Shown piece by piece: positions 45,764-58,066 of a stretch of 64,000 nt of DNA (position 1 is the stretch's first letter; the number at the start of each line of letters is the position of its first letter). A model generated the notes under the pieces. That model saw only the letters and a program-made list of their open reading frames with translations. It did not search any database and was not told the origin of the DNA. Location: assembly GCF_000348785.1 (NCBI RefSeq), contig NC_020520.1:868001-932000 (forward strand), read 5' to 3'. This DNA comes from Ilumatobacter coccineus YM16-304 (GTDB lineage Bacteria; Actinomycetota; Acidimicrobiia; Acidimicrobiales; Ilumatobacteraceae). A program made the position numbers and the translations under genes.

Positions 45764-45933
45764 GGCGGCGACTCCATAGCATTGCGGGGTCCTTTCAACG
45801 GGGAATCCGTCAGTCGGCCGTTGTATGGCGGGCGCACATCCCGTGCGCTCAACTCACCAGATTTCTCTGCCGGATCGTGCACTGCTGCGCTTCCCAGGCC
45901 CCGAGAACGACCTGAACGAACGAGGTTTCGTAC

Positions 45934-46305
45934 ATGCCAACCATTCAGCAGCTCGTCCGTCAGGGACGCAGCTCGAAAGTCACCAAGTCGAAGACACCGG
46001 CGCTCAAGGGCTCGCCCCAGCGTCGTGGGGTCTGCACCCGCGTCTACACGACCACCCCGAAGAAGCCGAACTCCGCGCTCCGCAAGGTCGCTCGTGTTCG
46101 CCTCAACTCCGGTATCGAAGTCACCGCCTACATCCCGGGCGAAGGCCACAACCTGCAGGAGCACTCGATCGTGCTCGTCCGCGGTGGCCGTGTTCGTGAC
46201 CTTCCCGGCGTTCGCTACAAGATCATCCGTGGCACGCTCGACGCCGTCGGCGTGAAGAACCGCAAGCAAGCCCGCAGCCGCTACGGCGCCAAGAAGGAGA
46301 AGTGA
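45934..46305 (+). CDS. rpsL: 30S ribosomal protein S12
   Basis: S12 shapes the decoding centre. The 123-residue length and sequence ([41 protein letters not shown]) are standard. Lys43 is retained and Asp89, the usual methylthiolation site, is present. Residue 88, normally Lys, is Arg ([12 protein letters not shown]), the same change as the K88R streptomycin-resistance allele of Mycobacterium tuberculosis. rpsG follows 3 bp after the stop, so the two form one unit. Confidence 0.97.
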   Translation: MPTIQQLVRQGRSSKVTKSKTPALKGSPQRRGVCTRVYTTTPKKPNSALRKVARVRLNSGIEVTAYIPGEGHNLQEHSIVLVRGGRVRDLPGVRYKIIRGTLDAVGVKNRKQARSRYGAKKEK

Positions 46306-46308
46306 CCA

Positions 46309-46785
46309 ATGCCTCGTAAAGGTCCCGCTCCCCGCCGCGATCTGGTCGCCGACCCGATCCACCACTCCGTTGTCGTCACGCAGCTGATCAACAAGGTCAT
46401 GCTCCACGGCAAACGCTCCATCGCCGAGAAGATCGTCTACGACGCGATGGACATCATCCAGACCAAGCTCGAAGGTGACGAGCAGGCGATCGACACGGTC
46501 AAGCGTGCGATCGACAACTGCAAGCCGCCGCTCGAGGTCCGCTCCCGCCGTGTCGGTGGCGCCACCTACCAGGTGCCGGTCGAGGTCCGTCCTCGTCGTG
46601 CGACCACGCTGTCGATCCGCTGGATCGTCGACTTCAGCCGTGCCCGTCGCGAGAAGTCGATGGCACTGTGCCTCGCCAACGAGCTGATGGACGCCGCCAA
46701 CGGTCTCGGCGCCGCGATGAAGCGTCGCGACGACATCCAGAAGATGGCCGAATCCAACAAGGCATTCGCTCACTACCGCTGGTGA
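46309..46785 (+). CDS. rpsG: 30S ribosomal protein S7
   Basis: S7 nucleates assembly of the 30S head near the E site. The 158-residue product has [35 protein letters not shown] and the C-terminal [18 protein letters not shown] in the end of rpsL is its ribosome binding site. fusA and tuf usually come next but are displaced by about 5.4 kb here; a bidirectional hairpin follows instead. Confidence 0.97.
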   Translation: MPRKGPAPRRDLVADPIHHSVVVTQLINKVMLHGKRSIAEKIVYDAMDIIQTKLEGDEQAIDTVKRAIDNCKPPLEVRSRRVGGATYQVPVEVRPRRATTLSIRWIVDFSRARREKSMALCLANELMDAANGLGAAMKRRDDIQKMAESNKAFAHYRW

Positions 46786-46826
46786 TGCCGGTCGCTCTCA
46801 GCGAGCGATGAACACATCCGAATCAA

Positions 46827-46858
46827 CGAACGCCCCGGGCCTCGGCTCGGGGCGTTCG
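46827..46858. terminator. Hairpin between rpsG and the convergent regulator
   Basis: CGAACGCCCCG pairs with CGGGGCGTTCG, a perfect 11-bp stem with a 10-nt GC-rich loop. It lies 41 bp after rpsG and 23 bp before the stop of the convergent gene, and probably serves both. Confidence 0.75.
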
Positions 46859-46881
46859 TCGTTGTCGGGGCGCTGCGAGGG

Positions 46882-49800
46882 TCAACTGGCCGTTGCGGCC
46901 TGAGCCATCGCCGACGCATCGCGGCGGATCCGCTCGAGGAACGCAGGAGCGTCGGCGGCTTCGTCGGCAGCTCGCGCGAACCACCGGCGGGCGCCGACCG
47001 CATCGCCGAGCAGCCCGGCGAGGCGTCCGAGCGCATGGCTGGCCGGACCCCAGTACGCGCCGCCCCCGCCGTACGTGCTGATGACGATGTGCTGACCGGC
47101 GTACGGCTCGAGCATCGGCGCCAACGCCGTCGCCGCATCGCGGTGGCCGATGCTGGCGGCCGCGTGTGCCAGCGTCGCGAGCGCCAGCGAACGAGTGGTG
47201 TCGTGTGGCAGGTTGCCGAACTCGGTGGCGATGAACCAGTCGATGCTCGACATGGCGAGTGCATCGTCGCCGCTCTCGGCGGCGCACAGCGCGAGCACCG
47301 CCCGGTAGGCGGGGATCTCCGGATGGGAGTCGACTGCGGCGGCGATCAGATCGATCATCTCGTCGGCGCGGTGCTGGAGCAGGCGAATGTTGGTGAGGTT
47401 GACGCCGAGGGCCGCGACGGCCCCGCCCGACTCCCCGCCGATCGCCATCGTCTCGACGGCCAGGCGTTCGGCCTGTTCGATGTCGCCGTCGTACACCGCG
47501 ACGAGCACTCGCCATCCCGATGCCGCCCAGGTGAGGTAGGGATCGTGGTGGCCGTGAAGTGCCCGATCGGCGGCGTCGAGTGAGGCGACCGTTCGACGAG
47601 CGCGTCCCGCCCGGAGTTCCTCCTCCGCTCGGTAGATGTGCGCCGCGATCACGGTCTCGACGCCCACTTCCGATTCGTCGAACGACAGGACGCGGTCGAT
47701 GTCGGCCAGCCGCTGCTCGAGGTGCTGCGGAGCGAGTTGGGCGTACCGGTTGCCGAGGAGCGCAAGTGCGAGGGCGCGCGGCCGCACCGGATCGAGTCGC
47801 TCGATCCGCTCGACCGAGGCAGCGAGCAGACGAGCGCGTTCGTCGGCGTCGCCGGTGAGGAGGAGCGCGAAGGCCAACTCCCGCTCGAGCCCGCTGCGGA
47901 GCTCGGCGAGATCGGGGGAGTCGTCGTGGTCGGGGCCGAGCGCATCGAGCGCCGACCTGACGAGAGCGATGCGCTCTTCGTCGCTGGCTTCGGTGTCGGC
48001 GCCTCGGCCGGCCCGACCGGCGAGATCGAGCGTTGCCCGGCCCTGGAGTTCGACGAGACCGAGCCGGGTTGCGATGTCGATGGTGGCGTGCAGGCTCGCT
48101 GTCGCTTCGGTGAACTGTTGGAGTCGCAGCTCGGCTCGGCCGCGCATGGCGAGCAGTTCGGCGCGTTCGGCGTCGGGTGGATCGGTGTCGAGTGCGAGCC
48201 GGATCGACTGGTGCGCCGCGGACCACGCGCCGTCGCTCAGTTGTGCCGTGCCCGCCGCGATCGCATGGCGGCGCACCTCGTCGCCCGACCGCCCGCCGCG
48301 GTGGAGGTGCAACGCCAGCGAGGCATGCCACTCGGTGGGATGCATCGAGTCGGGGTCGGCTGCGATCGACGCAGCGATGCTCGCATGTCGGCGCCGCGCT
48401 CGGGCGGGACCCAACATGTCGTAGACCACGTCGCGGACGACGACGTGAGCGAACCGCAGTTCGCCTGGTCGGTCGGTGCCCGCGACCACGCCGCGAGTGA
48501 CGAGATCATCGAGCACGGTGTCGACGACGTCGACGTCGACCCCGGTGCTCGCCGCAACGAGGTCGGCATCGAACTCGCGTCCGATCGCTGCGGCGGTCTG
48601 GATGACCTGAGTCGTCAGGTCGTCGAACTCCTCGAGTCGGTTGCGGACCCAGTCGGTGAGCGCAGTCGGAATCGAGGCCGCGTCGATCCGCTCGCCGCGT
48701 CGGCTCGCGACGCGTGCGATCTCGCTCGCGAACATGGGCAGGCCGGCGGTTCGTCGATGGAGCAGGTCGAGGTCGTCGCTCGCGGTGGCGGGCACCGCCC
48801 ACGCCGTGATGAGGTCCTCGACTTCGTCTCGCTCCATCGGGGCGAGCTCGACCACCGTGGTGTCGACTCGACGATCGAGCAGGCCGGGCGTCGACAACTC
48901 GCCCGAGCGGTGAGTGGTGACGAGGAGGAGCGGCCCCGATGCGGCCTCGATCGCGTGGGTCAGCAGGCGGAGCGAATCGGTCGGGGTCCACTGCAGGTCG
49001 TCGATGCACCAGATCGTCGGTGTCGACGCGATCGATGCCACCGCGGCGTCGACGCGGCGCTGGAGTTCGATGCCGACGTCGCTGTCGGTGGGCGCGACGG
49101 TCGTCGCCGCCGGAGAGGCGCCGACGACGTCGGTCAGCGCGCCGAGCGGGCGGTCGTCGTCGACTCGTTCGCGAGAGACGATGACGGTCGGTGCCGGGGT
49201 TGCGGTCGCGGTGGCGGATCGAACGAACTCGTCGACCAGCCGGGTCTTGCCGATCCCGGCCGGGCCGCGCACGATCGCGAGACGTGGCGACCCGCGCTCG
49301 ACGACCGCGGCCCACGTGGCGGCGAGATCGTGGAGCTCGGTGTCGCGGGAGACGAACGGATCGTCGCCGTGCGGGTGGATGCGTGCGTGGCTTCGCTGGC
49401 CGGTGTGCGGAGTGGTCGACACCCCGGCGAGCAGCTCGGCTTCGAACGCCTTCAGCTCGGTGCCCAGCTCGAGCCCGTAGTCGGCGAGCGAACGCCGTGC
49501 CGATCGGATGCTGGTGAGCGCATCGCGGCGGTGTCCGAGCGCCGACTGGGTCGCAGCGAGCAGATGCCACAGGTGTTCGCGGTCGGGATGCGCGTCGGTG
49601 AGCTGGCGGGCGGTTGCGAGTGACTCGGGAGTCGGGTGCGCGAGCGCGGCTCGGACCTGCGCCTCGAGGGCCGCCTCCGACTGGCCGTCGATGCGTGCGC
49701 GGAGATCGCGCACGTCTTCGGTGTCGGCCAGATCGCCCAGCGGCGTGTCGCCGGCGTCGCCGTCGACGTGATCGACGACGACCGCGTCATCGAGGGCGTA

Positions 49801-50097
49801 GCCGTCGTCGATGGTCTTGACGATGCCGGGCGCGGTTCGACGTATGCGTCCGATGTGGTTGTGCAGCGAGTTGCGAGCGTGCTGTGGGGCGCTCGATCCC
49901 CAGACCCGATCGATCACGTCGTCGAGGTCGGCCGGGCGTGGGTGGCTCGCAGCGATCGCGGCGAGCACCGACCGCTCGCGAGGCCGCAGCGCCACTGGCT
50001 CACCGGCGATGGTCAGACGCGTGCGGCCGCGTGTGGTGATCGCGGCGTCGACCTGTTCGCCCTGCACACGACGGACGTCGTGCCCCTCCGCACCCAT
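46882..50097 (-). CDS. Large transcriptional regulator: winged helix, AAA ATPase, TPR-like repeats (paralogue)
   Basis: The 1071-residue product has the same layout as 19871-23050: N-terminal winged helix (LRPRERSVLAAIA, ARNSLHNHIGRIRRTAP, DGYALDD), a BTAD-like segment (LALWHLL-type helices, LADYGLELGTELKAFE), and a STAND ATPase with Walker A GPAGIGKTR (about 276-284) and Walker B CIDDLQWTP (about 360). TPR-like helices then run to the end. The start is placed at ATG 50097, with GGTGAAG just upstream; a TTG six codons earlier is the alternative. It is divergent from the CBS gene and inserted between rpsG and fusA. Its targets and signal are unknown. Confidence 0.85.
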   Translation of the reverse strand: MGAEGHDVRRVQGEQVDAAITTRGRTRLTIAGEPVALRPRERSVLAAIAASHPRPADLDDVIDRVWGSSAPQHARNSLHNHIGRIRRTAPGIVKTIDDGYALDDAVVVDHVDGDAGDTPLGDLADTEDVRDLRARIDGQSEAALEAQVRAALAHPTPESLATARQLTDAHPDREHLWHLLAATQSALGHRRDALTSIRSARRSLADYGLELGTELKAFEAELLAGVSTTPHTGQRSHARIHPHGDDPFVSRDTELHDLAATWAAVVERGSPRLAIVRGPAGIGKTRLVDEFVRSATATATPAPTVIVSRERVDDDRPLGALTDVVGASPAATTVAPTDSDVGIELQRRVDAAVASIASTPTIWCIDDLQWTPTDSLRLLTHAIEAASGPLLLVTTHRSGELSTPGLLDRRVDTTVVELAPMERDEVEDLITAWAVPATASDDLDLLHRRTAGLPMFASEIARVASRRGERIDAASIPTALTDWVRNRLEEFDDLTTQVIQTAAAIGREFDADLVAASTGVDVDVVDTVLDDLVTRGVVAGTDRPGELRFAHVVVRDVVYDMLGPARARRRHASIAASIAADPDSMHPTEWHASLALHLHRGGRSGDEVRRHAIAAGTAQLSDGAWSAAHQSIRLALDTDPPDAERAELLAMRGRAELRLQQFTEATASLHATIDIATRLGLVELQGRATLDLAGRAGRGADTEASDEERIALVRSALDALGPDHDDSPDLAELRSGLERELAFALLLTGDADERARLLAASVERIERLDPVRPRALALALLGNRYAQLAPQHLEQRLADIDRVLSFDESEVGVETVIAAHIYRAEEELRAGRARRTVASLDAADRALHGHHDPYLTWAASGWRVLVAVYDGDIEQAERLAVETMAIGGESGGAVAALGVNLTNIRLLQHRADEMIDLIAAAVDSHPEIPAYRAVLALCAAESGDDALAMSSIDWFIATEFGNLPHDTTRSLALATLAHAAASIGHRDAATALAPMLEPYAGQHIVISTYGGGGAYWGPASHALGRLAGLLGDAVGARRWFARAADEAADAPAFLERIRRDASAMAQAATAS

Positions 50098-50235
50098 GTC
50101 TTCACCATACGACAACGCTTCGAGTGGAGGTCGGGCGTTGCTGACCCTGCCGGTTTCGTGTGACGCCTGTCTCGTCGTCGGGTACTGTGTGATCGGCGGG
50201 CCCGCACGAACGCACGAGCAGACAGGGGACCAACC

Positions 50236-50676
50236 ATGAACGTTCAGTCGATTCTCTCCGTGAAGGGGACCGAGGTCGCGACGATCACACCCGAGACGTC
50301 ACTCGCCGACGCGGTTGCCATGTTGCGCGATCGCGGGTTCGGTGCGTTGGTCGTGAGCGTCGACGGAGCGTCGATCGACGGCATCGTGTCGGAGCGCGAC
50401 ATCGTGCGCGCGATGGCTGCGCACGGAGCATCGACGCTCGGTCACGACGTGGCGAGCTGCATGTCGGGCAACGTGCTCACCTGCACCGTGTCCGACACGA
50501 TCGATCACCTCATGTCCATGATGACCGAGCGGCGCATCAGGCATCTCCCGGTGCGTGACGACAACGGCAACATCGCGGGGATGATCTCGATCGGTGATGT
50601 GGTGAAGTTCCGCCTCGGTGAGCTCGAGCGCGAGAACCATCAGTTGCACGACTACATCCAGGGCAACGTCCAGTAG
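50236..50676 (+). CDS. Tandem CBS-domain protein
   Basis: The 146-residue product is two CBS motifs (about 8-62 and 75-130). The first has TSLADAVAMLRDRGFGALVV and GIVSERDIVRAM. The second has MTERRIRHLPVRDDNGNIAG and MISIGDVVKFRL. A charged helical tail follows. CBS pairs bind adenosine nucleotides and usually control partner proteins; stand-alone versions are common in actinobacteria and proteobacteria. CAGGGGACC precedes the ATG. The upstream TACTGT (50182-50187) is a weak -10 candidate. The next gene follows after 48 bp. Confidence 0.88.
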   Translation: MNVQSILSVKGTEVATITPETSLADAVAMLRDRGFGALVVSVDGASIDGIVSERDIVRAMAAHGASTLGHDVASCMSGNVLTCTVSDTIDHLMSMMTERRIRHLPVRDDNGNIAGMISIGDVVKFRLGELERENHQLHDYIQGNVQ

Positions 50677-50724
50677 TAGCTCCATCGAGTCGTGCTGGTG
50701 ACGGTGAGACGGTGAGATGCTGAC

Positions 50725-51345
50725 ATGGTGTCGCTGATGAGGCTCCGCCGGCAGGCCCCGCCGCTGCGCAAGCCGTGGGAACTCGAACCGATCCGATCGG
50801 TCGATCGTGATGGCGCGGCGCTCACGGTCGGCGTCCTCGTGTACCGCGGCGTCACGAGCGCCGAGATCGACGAACCCGTCACGCTGCTGGCCGACCGGTT
50901 GGCGGCGCGCACGGTCCTGGTCGCCGCGGTCGCCGGCGAGTTCCATGCGGTCGAGCCGCCGCGTACGGTCGTTGCCGGCTTCGATCCGTCGACCGCGCCG
51001 CCGATCGACGTGTTGGTCGTCCCCGGCGGTCTCGGCTGGAAGCAGGTGATCGACGATCCCGCCATCAGAGAGTGGCTGCGAACTGCCGCCGCCGATGCTC
51101 GGGCGATCCTCGCCATCTCGACGGGGAGCCTGCTCCTCGCGTCGGTCGGCCGCCTCGAGGGGCGCGAAGCGACGGGCCACTGGCTCGCCGAAGACGAACT
51201 CGCCGCGCTCGGCGCGACCGTGCGGTCGTCGCGCACCGCGTCCGACGACGCCGGGCGAGTGGTCACCGCGTCGGGGGCGTTGGCGGCGATTCCGGTGATC
51301 AACGAGCTCGCCGATCACGCCCGCTGGGCCCAGTTCCGGCCGTGA
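50725..51345 (+). CDS. DJ-1/PfpI-family protein lacking the nucleophilic cysteine
   Basis: The 206-residue product has the class I glutamine amidotransferase-like fold: VGVLVYRGVTSAEIDEPV, IDVLVVPGGLGWKQVID, the elbow AILAISTGSLLLASVGRLEG and ATGHWLAEDEL. Family members normally have Cys at the elbow (I/V-C-T-G-S); here it is Ser. It may bind a ligand or act as a regulator rather than as a hydrolase. No DNA-binding domain is attached. The N-terminal ~30 residues (MVSLMRLRRQAPPLRKPW) are extra. It converges with the DUF998-like gene. Confidence 0.8.
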   Translation: MVSLMRLRRQAPPLRKPWELEPIRSVDRDGAALTVGVLVYRGVTSAEIDEPVTLLADRLAARTVLVAAVAGEFHAVEPPRTVVAGFDPSTAPPIDVLVVPGGLGWKQVIDDPAIREWLRTAAADARAILAISTGSLLLASVGRLEGREATGHWLAEDELAALGATVRSSRTASDDAGRVVTASGALAAIPVINELADHARWAQFRP

Positions 51346-51380
51346 GGCCGAGGCTCGAAGGTCGGACACCGCGATCGTGT

Positions 51381-51412
51381 GCCGATGTGCCGATGTGCCG
51401 ATGTGCCGATGT
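51381..51412. repeat. Four exact 8-bp tandem repeats
   Basis: GCCGATGT is repeated four times without change between two convergent genes. A unit of 8 bp cannot be coding-neutral, and no gene spans it. It may vary in copy number between strains. Confidence 0.9.
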
Positions 51413-51424
51413 GCGGCGTGGCGG

Positions 51425-51988
51425 TCAGCGCATGCGTCGAACCACCGGCACCGACGCGACGATCCACGCGTCGGTCGCCGTGAGTCCGATCCGTTGGAAC
51501 AGCCCGTTCGCGTCGACGAACAGGCTCAGTGCGAGTGCGATGCCCGAGATCGCACCGAGCACGATGCCGGCCACGGCCAGCACCCGTTCTCCTGCAGCGA
51601 GCAACGGCCGTGCCGCGATCAGCGGCAGCGCAGCGAGCGACACGTAACCCACGGCCGCGGCGAGCCCGTGCAGTCGGTCGACGAGGTCTGAGTGGTCGAG
51701 GGGGAGTGCCGCGACGAACAGCGTCGCGACCCCGGTCGTGAGCGCGGCGATCCATGCCGGCGACCGCCAGGTGGCACGCAGTGACGCGGCGTACAGCGCG
51801 ACGGCGACGCCGAACACGACCATGCCGGCGGTCATGACGGGGCGGGTGTCGGCGCCGACCGCGGCGAGCTGGCTGATCGCGTCGTCGACCGACGAGTACT
51901 CCCGGTCGGTGACGGCGGCACCGATCACCCACGCGGCGATGAATCCGCAGGGCCCGACGACACCGAACCACGCTGTGCTCCGGGTCAT
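51425..51988 (-). CDS. DUF998-like integral membrane protein
   Basis: The 187-residue product is almost entirely hydrophobic, with five or six membrane helices (WFGVVGPCGFIAAWVIGAAV; VMTAGMVVFGVAVALYAASL; IAALTTGVATLFVAALPL; GLAAAVGYVSLAALPLIAA; VLAVAGIVLGAISGIALAL). The opening YSSVDDAISQLAAVGA loop and the DHSDLVDRLHGLAA segment are typical of DUF998 proteins, whose function is unknown. The ATG at 51988 lies about 220 bp upstream of, and divergent from, fusA. Confidence 0.75.
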   Translation of the reverse strand: MTRSTAWFGVVGPCGFIAAWVIGAAVTDREYSSVDDAISQLAAVGADTRPVMTAGMVVFGVAVALYAASLRATWRSPAWIAALTTGVATLFVAALPLDHSDLVDRLHGLAAAVGYVSLAALPLIAARPLLAAGERVLAVAGIVLGAISGIALALSLFVDANGLFQRIGLTATDAWIVASVPVVRRMR

Positions 51989-52079
51989 CGCGCCAACCTA
52001 GCTCGGCTCGCTCGGAAGGTGCCCGGACGGTGACTCGCACCGACGTCGCGCGAAACCCGCGAAACACGTGTCACGGCAG

Positions 52080-52107
52080 TTTGCGCCGGACATTCCGGCG
52101 GTACACT
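52080..52107 (+). promoter_or_regulatory. Possible fusA promoter
   Basis: TACACT at 52102-52107 follows TTTGCG (52080-52085) by 16 bp. The -10 equals the hexamer before the tRNA-tuf unit. The leader of about 100 nt contains a CCGGATCGTCCGG hairpin. This supports separate transcription of fusA-tuf-rpsJ. Confidence 0.45.
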
Positions 52108-52209
52108 CGAACGCCGTGCTTGCGCGCAATGTGCAGCACACCGTGCCCCGGATCGTCCGGGTTGCGTAGCCCCTTGAGAGTAGAAGAGACGTAGGGAAGT
52201 AGTACACCC

Positions 52210-54321
<2,112 letters not shown>

Positions 54322-54387
54322 TCGCAGACCGATCACCCGTTCTTTGAAAACCCACGAAGTCATTCCGACAAAGAGAGAAGCAATCCA

Positions 54388-55572
<1,185 letters not shown>

Positions 55573-55589
55573 CCCGGAGCTGATCGAAC

Positions 55590-55901
55590 ATGGCACAGAG
55601 CATCCGTATCCGCCTCAAGGCGTTTGACCACGAAATCATCGACCAGTCGACGAAGAAGATCGTCGAAACGGTCACCCGGACCGACGCCACCGTGCGCGGA
55701 CCGATCCCGCTGCCCACCGACAAGCACCGCTACACGGTCATCCGTGGCCCGCACGTCGACAAGGACAGCCGCGAACACTTCGAGATGCGCGTGCACAAGC
55801 GCCTCATCGACATCGTGAACCCGAACAACAAGACGATCGACAGCCTCCAGCGCATCGAGCTGCCGGCCGGCGTCGACATCGAGATCAAGATCCAGGGCTG
55901 A
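55590..55901 (+). CDS. rpsJ: 30S ribosomal protein S10
   Basis: The 103-residue S10 ([53 protein letters not shown]) is a 30S head protein that also acts with NusB in antitermination. GGAGC lies in the short gap after tuf. It is usually the first gene of the S10 operon, followed by rplC. Here a palindrome and a terminator follow immediately, then an unrelated lipoprotein, so the S10 operon is broken after its first gene. Confidence 0.97.
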   Translation: MAQSIRIRLKAFDHEIIDQSTKKIVETVTRTDATVRGPIPLPTDKHRYTVIRGPHVDKDSREHFEMRVHKRLIDIVNPNNKTIDSLQRIELPAGVDIEIKIQG

Positions 55902-55904
55902 CCC

Positions 55905-55931
55905 GTCAAACGGTGTCTGACACCGATTGAC
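55905..55931. other. 13-bp-arm palindrome sharing a core with 8332-8374
   Basis: GTCAAACGGTGTC and GACACCGATTGAC flank a single T, with one mismatch. The core GGTGTCTGACACC is the same as in the inverted repeat after the giant gene. It lies 4 bp after the rpsJ stop and just before a separate perfect terminator, so termination may not be its main role. Confidence 0.6.
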
Positions 55932-55949
55932 GAGCAGACCACATGTGTG

Positions 55950-55975
55950 ACGGGCGGGCCTTCGGGCCCGCCCGT
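55950..55975 (+). terminator. Perfect hairpin terminating fusA-tuf-rpsJ
   Basis: ACGGGCGGGCC pairs with GGCCCGCCCGT around TTCG, followed by TTCGC. The stem is 11 bp and perfect. Confidence 0.8.
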
Positions 55976-56048
55976 TTCGCGTCCACGGGGCGACGGTGTG
56001 GTCGGAAAATCACGGAACGCGGTCGGCCGGATTTCCTATGGTCGACAC

Positions 56049-56777
56049 ATGACCTCACGCAAACTCCCCGCTGCACTCGCCGTCACCACGCTCCTGCTCG
56101 CCGCCTGTGGAGGCTCTGATGGCGACGCCGGTTCCGGAGACTCGCCGTTCGGTGGGGGCGGTGACGACCTCGACATCGGCGATCAGATCCTCCAGGACAG
56201 CGGTATCGATCTCGACGATCTCGATCTCGGCGACATCGAATTCGACGAGAACGGCGAACTCGATCTCGACTCGCTCGGCCTCGACGAGATCGCCGACGCA
56301 GCCGACGACGCCGTCGAAGGGTTTGCGAACGGCAGCGGCAACGCCACGATCACCTTCGATGGCGTCTCGTATCCGGTCGCGGATGCGACGTGCTTCGTCT
56401 ATGGCAACGACATGAATCTCGATGGCCCCGGTACGACCGCCGACGGTCAGCCGTTCTGGGCCTCGGTCGACTACACCGTCAACGACCGGCAGGAGATGCT
56501 CGACTCGGGTGTCTTCGACGAGGCGTTCCTCGACCAGATGTTCGGCGGCAAGGACCAGGCGGTCGACCTGTCGGTCGAGGTCGAGGTCGGCAAGACCGAA
56601 CGGTTCGGGTCGGCTCCCGAAGGGATGCCCGAGTTCAGTGCAGACATCTTGCTGGACGAGCCGTTCTTCGGTGAGTTCGACTACCAGCGCGACGGGTCGA
56701 CCATCACCGGGTCGGGCGAGACCATGGACGGCACCGGCGAGATGATCCCGTTCGAGTTCACCGCGACCTGCAGCTGA
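56049..56777 (+). CDS. Lipoprotein, unknown function
   Basis: The 242-residue product has a lipobox (LLLAAC, Cys20) and an Asp/Leu-rich segment (about 40-85: ILQDSGIDLDDLDLGDIEF) that may bind cations. A beta-rich domain with NATITFDGVSYPVADATCFV and a C-terminal TATCS follow. Two cysteines (in ATCFVYG and TATCS) could form a disulfide, a pattern seen in actinobacterial surface lipoproteins. TATGGT lies 6 nt before ATG 56049, suggesting a leaderless transcript. The longer upstream frame overlaps the rpsJ terminator and is rejected. Confidence 0.72.
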   Translation: MTSRKLPAALAVTTLLLAACGGSDGDAGSGDSPFGGGGDDLDIGDQILQDSGIDLDDLDLGDIEFDENGELDLDSLGLDEIADAADDAVEGFANGSGNATITFDGVSYPVADATCFVYGNDMNLDGPGTTADGQPFWASVDYTVNDRQEMLDSGVFDEAFLDQMFGGKDQAVDLSVEVEVGKTERFGSAPEGMPEFSADILLDEPFFGEFDYQRDGSTITGSGETMDGTGEMIPFEFTATCS

Positions 56778-56871
56778 CGCGCTCGCGGAGCGGCGAATCG
56801 ATCGGTGAACGGCCACGCAACGTCGGCAGAGCGCGAGACGTTGTGCGGCCGGTGCAGATAGAACGTTGGGC

Positions 56872-58008
56872 ATGGCGATGCTGCCACCTCCGGCGCCACA
56901 CGACGTTCCGGTGCTTCCGGCTGTCCGGCACCAGCGGTCGCGCAAGCGAACGTGGATGTTCATGTTGGCCATCGGCATGGTCGCCTGGATCGGAGGGCTG
57001 CTCGGAGCGCTGCTCGGCAACCAGGTCGGCAACTGGCTCGACCGGCCGCCATCCAAGCCGTCATCGCAGCCGGTCGACATCGCCGAGGCCCGTGACGGGT
57101 TCGACGGACGCCTCGACGTGTTGTCGGTGACCGAGTACCTGTCGCCGTCGGTCGTCACGATCTCGGCCGACATGGGCGGAGGTGTCGGCATCGGGACCGG
57201 CATGATCATCACCGACGATGGCGAGATCCTCACCAACTCTCACGTGGTCAACGGGGCGTCGGCTATCCGGGTGCGTCTCACCGGCGAGACCGAACCTCGC
57301 GACGTGACCCTGCTCGCCGAGGACGTCGGCAACGATCTGGCTCTCCTGCGCATGGCGGGCGACGGGTTCGCGCCCGTCACGTTCGCCGATCCGTCGAGTG
57401 TCCGTCTCGGCGACGAGGTCGTCGCGATCGGCGCGGCGCTCGGGCTCGACGGTGACCCGTCGGTCACGCTCGGCATCGTGTCGGCGCTCGACCGGAGCGT
57501 CGGTCAACAGAACGTGTTTCTCGACGGACTCATCCAGACCGACGCCGCCATCTCGTCGGGCAACTCCGGCGGCCCACTGGTCAACGCCGCCGGCGAGGTC
57601 GTGGGCGTCAACACCGCCGTCGCCCGAGACAACTCCATCGTCACGGCCACGAACGTGAGCTTCGCGATCTCGGTCGACGAGGCACTCCCCATCATCGACG
57701 CGCTGCGCAGCGAGGCCAGAGGCATCGCCCGCGAAGAGGCGTACCTCGGTGTCGGCCTCGAAGACCGCCGTGACGGGGGACAGGGAGTCATCGTCACCAC
57801 GGTCGAAGCGGGGACGCCCGCCGAGACGGTCGGACTCGAGATCGGCGATCTGATCGTTTCGGTCGACGGCTCGGCGACCACCGGGTCAGCGGCGCTGATC
57901 GCGGCGATCCGTGACAAGCAGCCGGGCGACTCGGTCACGGTCGCCGTCGTCCGCGACAGCGAACCGGTCGAACTCGACGTCGCGTTGACCAGCCGCCCCG
58001 ACAACTGA
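56872..58008 (+). CDS. HtrA/DegP-family membrane-anchored serine protease with PDZ domain
   Basis: The 378-residue product has a short cytoplasmic tail and one membrane helix (about 30-52, WMFMLAIGMVAWIGGLLGAL). A trypsin-like domain faces the outside. The triad is His in NSHVV, Asp in VGNDLALLR and Ser in SSGNSGGPLV. A PDZ domain (about 285-375: YLGVGLEDRR, AGTPAETVGLEIGDLIVSVD) binds C-termini of substrates or allosteric peptides. Such proteases degrade damaged envelope proteins. The start is ATG 56872; a TTG two codons earlier is possible. The gene stands alone between a lipoprotein and the convergent regulator. Confidence 0.92.
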   Translation: MAMLPPPAPHDVPVLPAVRHQRSRKRTWMFMLAIGMVAWIGGLLGALLGNQVGNWLDRPPSKPSSQPVDIAEARDGFDGRLDVLSVTEYLSPSVVTISADMGGGVGIGTGMIITDDGEILTNSHVVNGASAIRVRLTGETEPRDVTLLAEDVGNDLALLRMAGDGFAPVTFADPSSVRLGDEVVAIGAALGLDGDPSVTLGIVSALDRSVGQQNVFLDGLIQTDAAISSGNSGGPLVNAAGEVVGVNTAVARDNSIVTATNVSFAISVDEALPIIDALRSEARGIAREEAYLGVGLEDRRDGGQGVIVTTVEAGTPAETVGLEIGDLIVSVDGSATTGSAALIAAIRDKQPGDSVTVAVVRDSEPVELDVALTSRPDN

Positions 58009-58066
58009 CCGCGGCCAGGCTCCGTCGACGAGGGCGCAGCGCTGCCGGGGTTCAGGCCTGCGGGGT

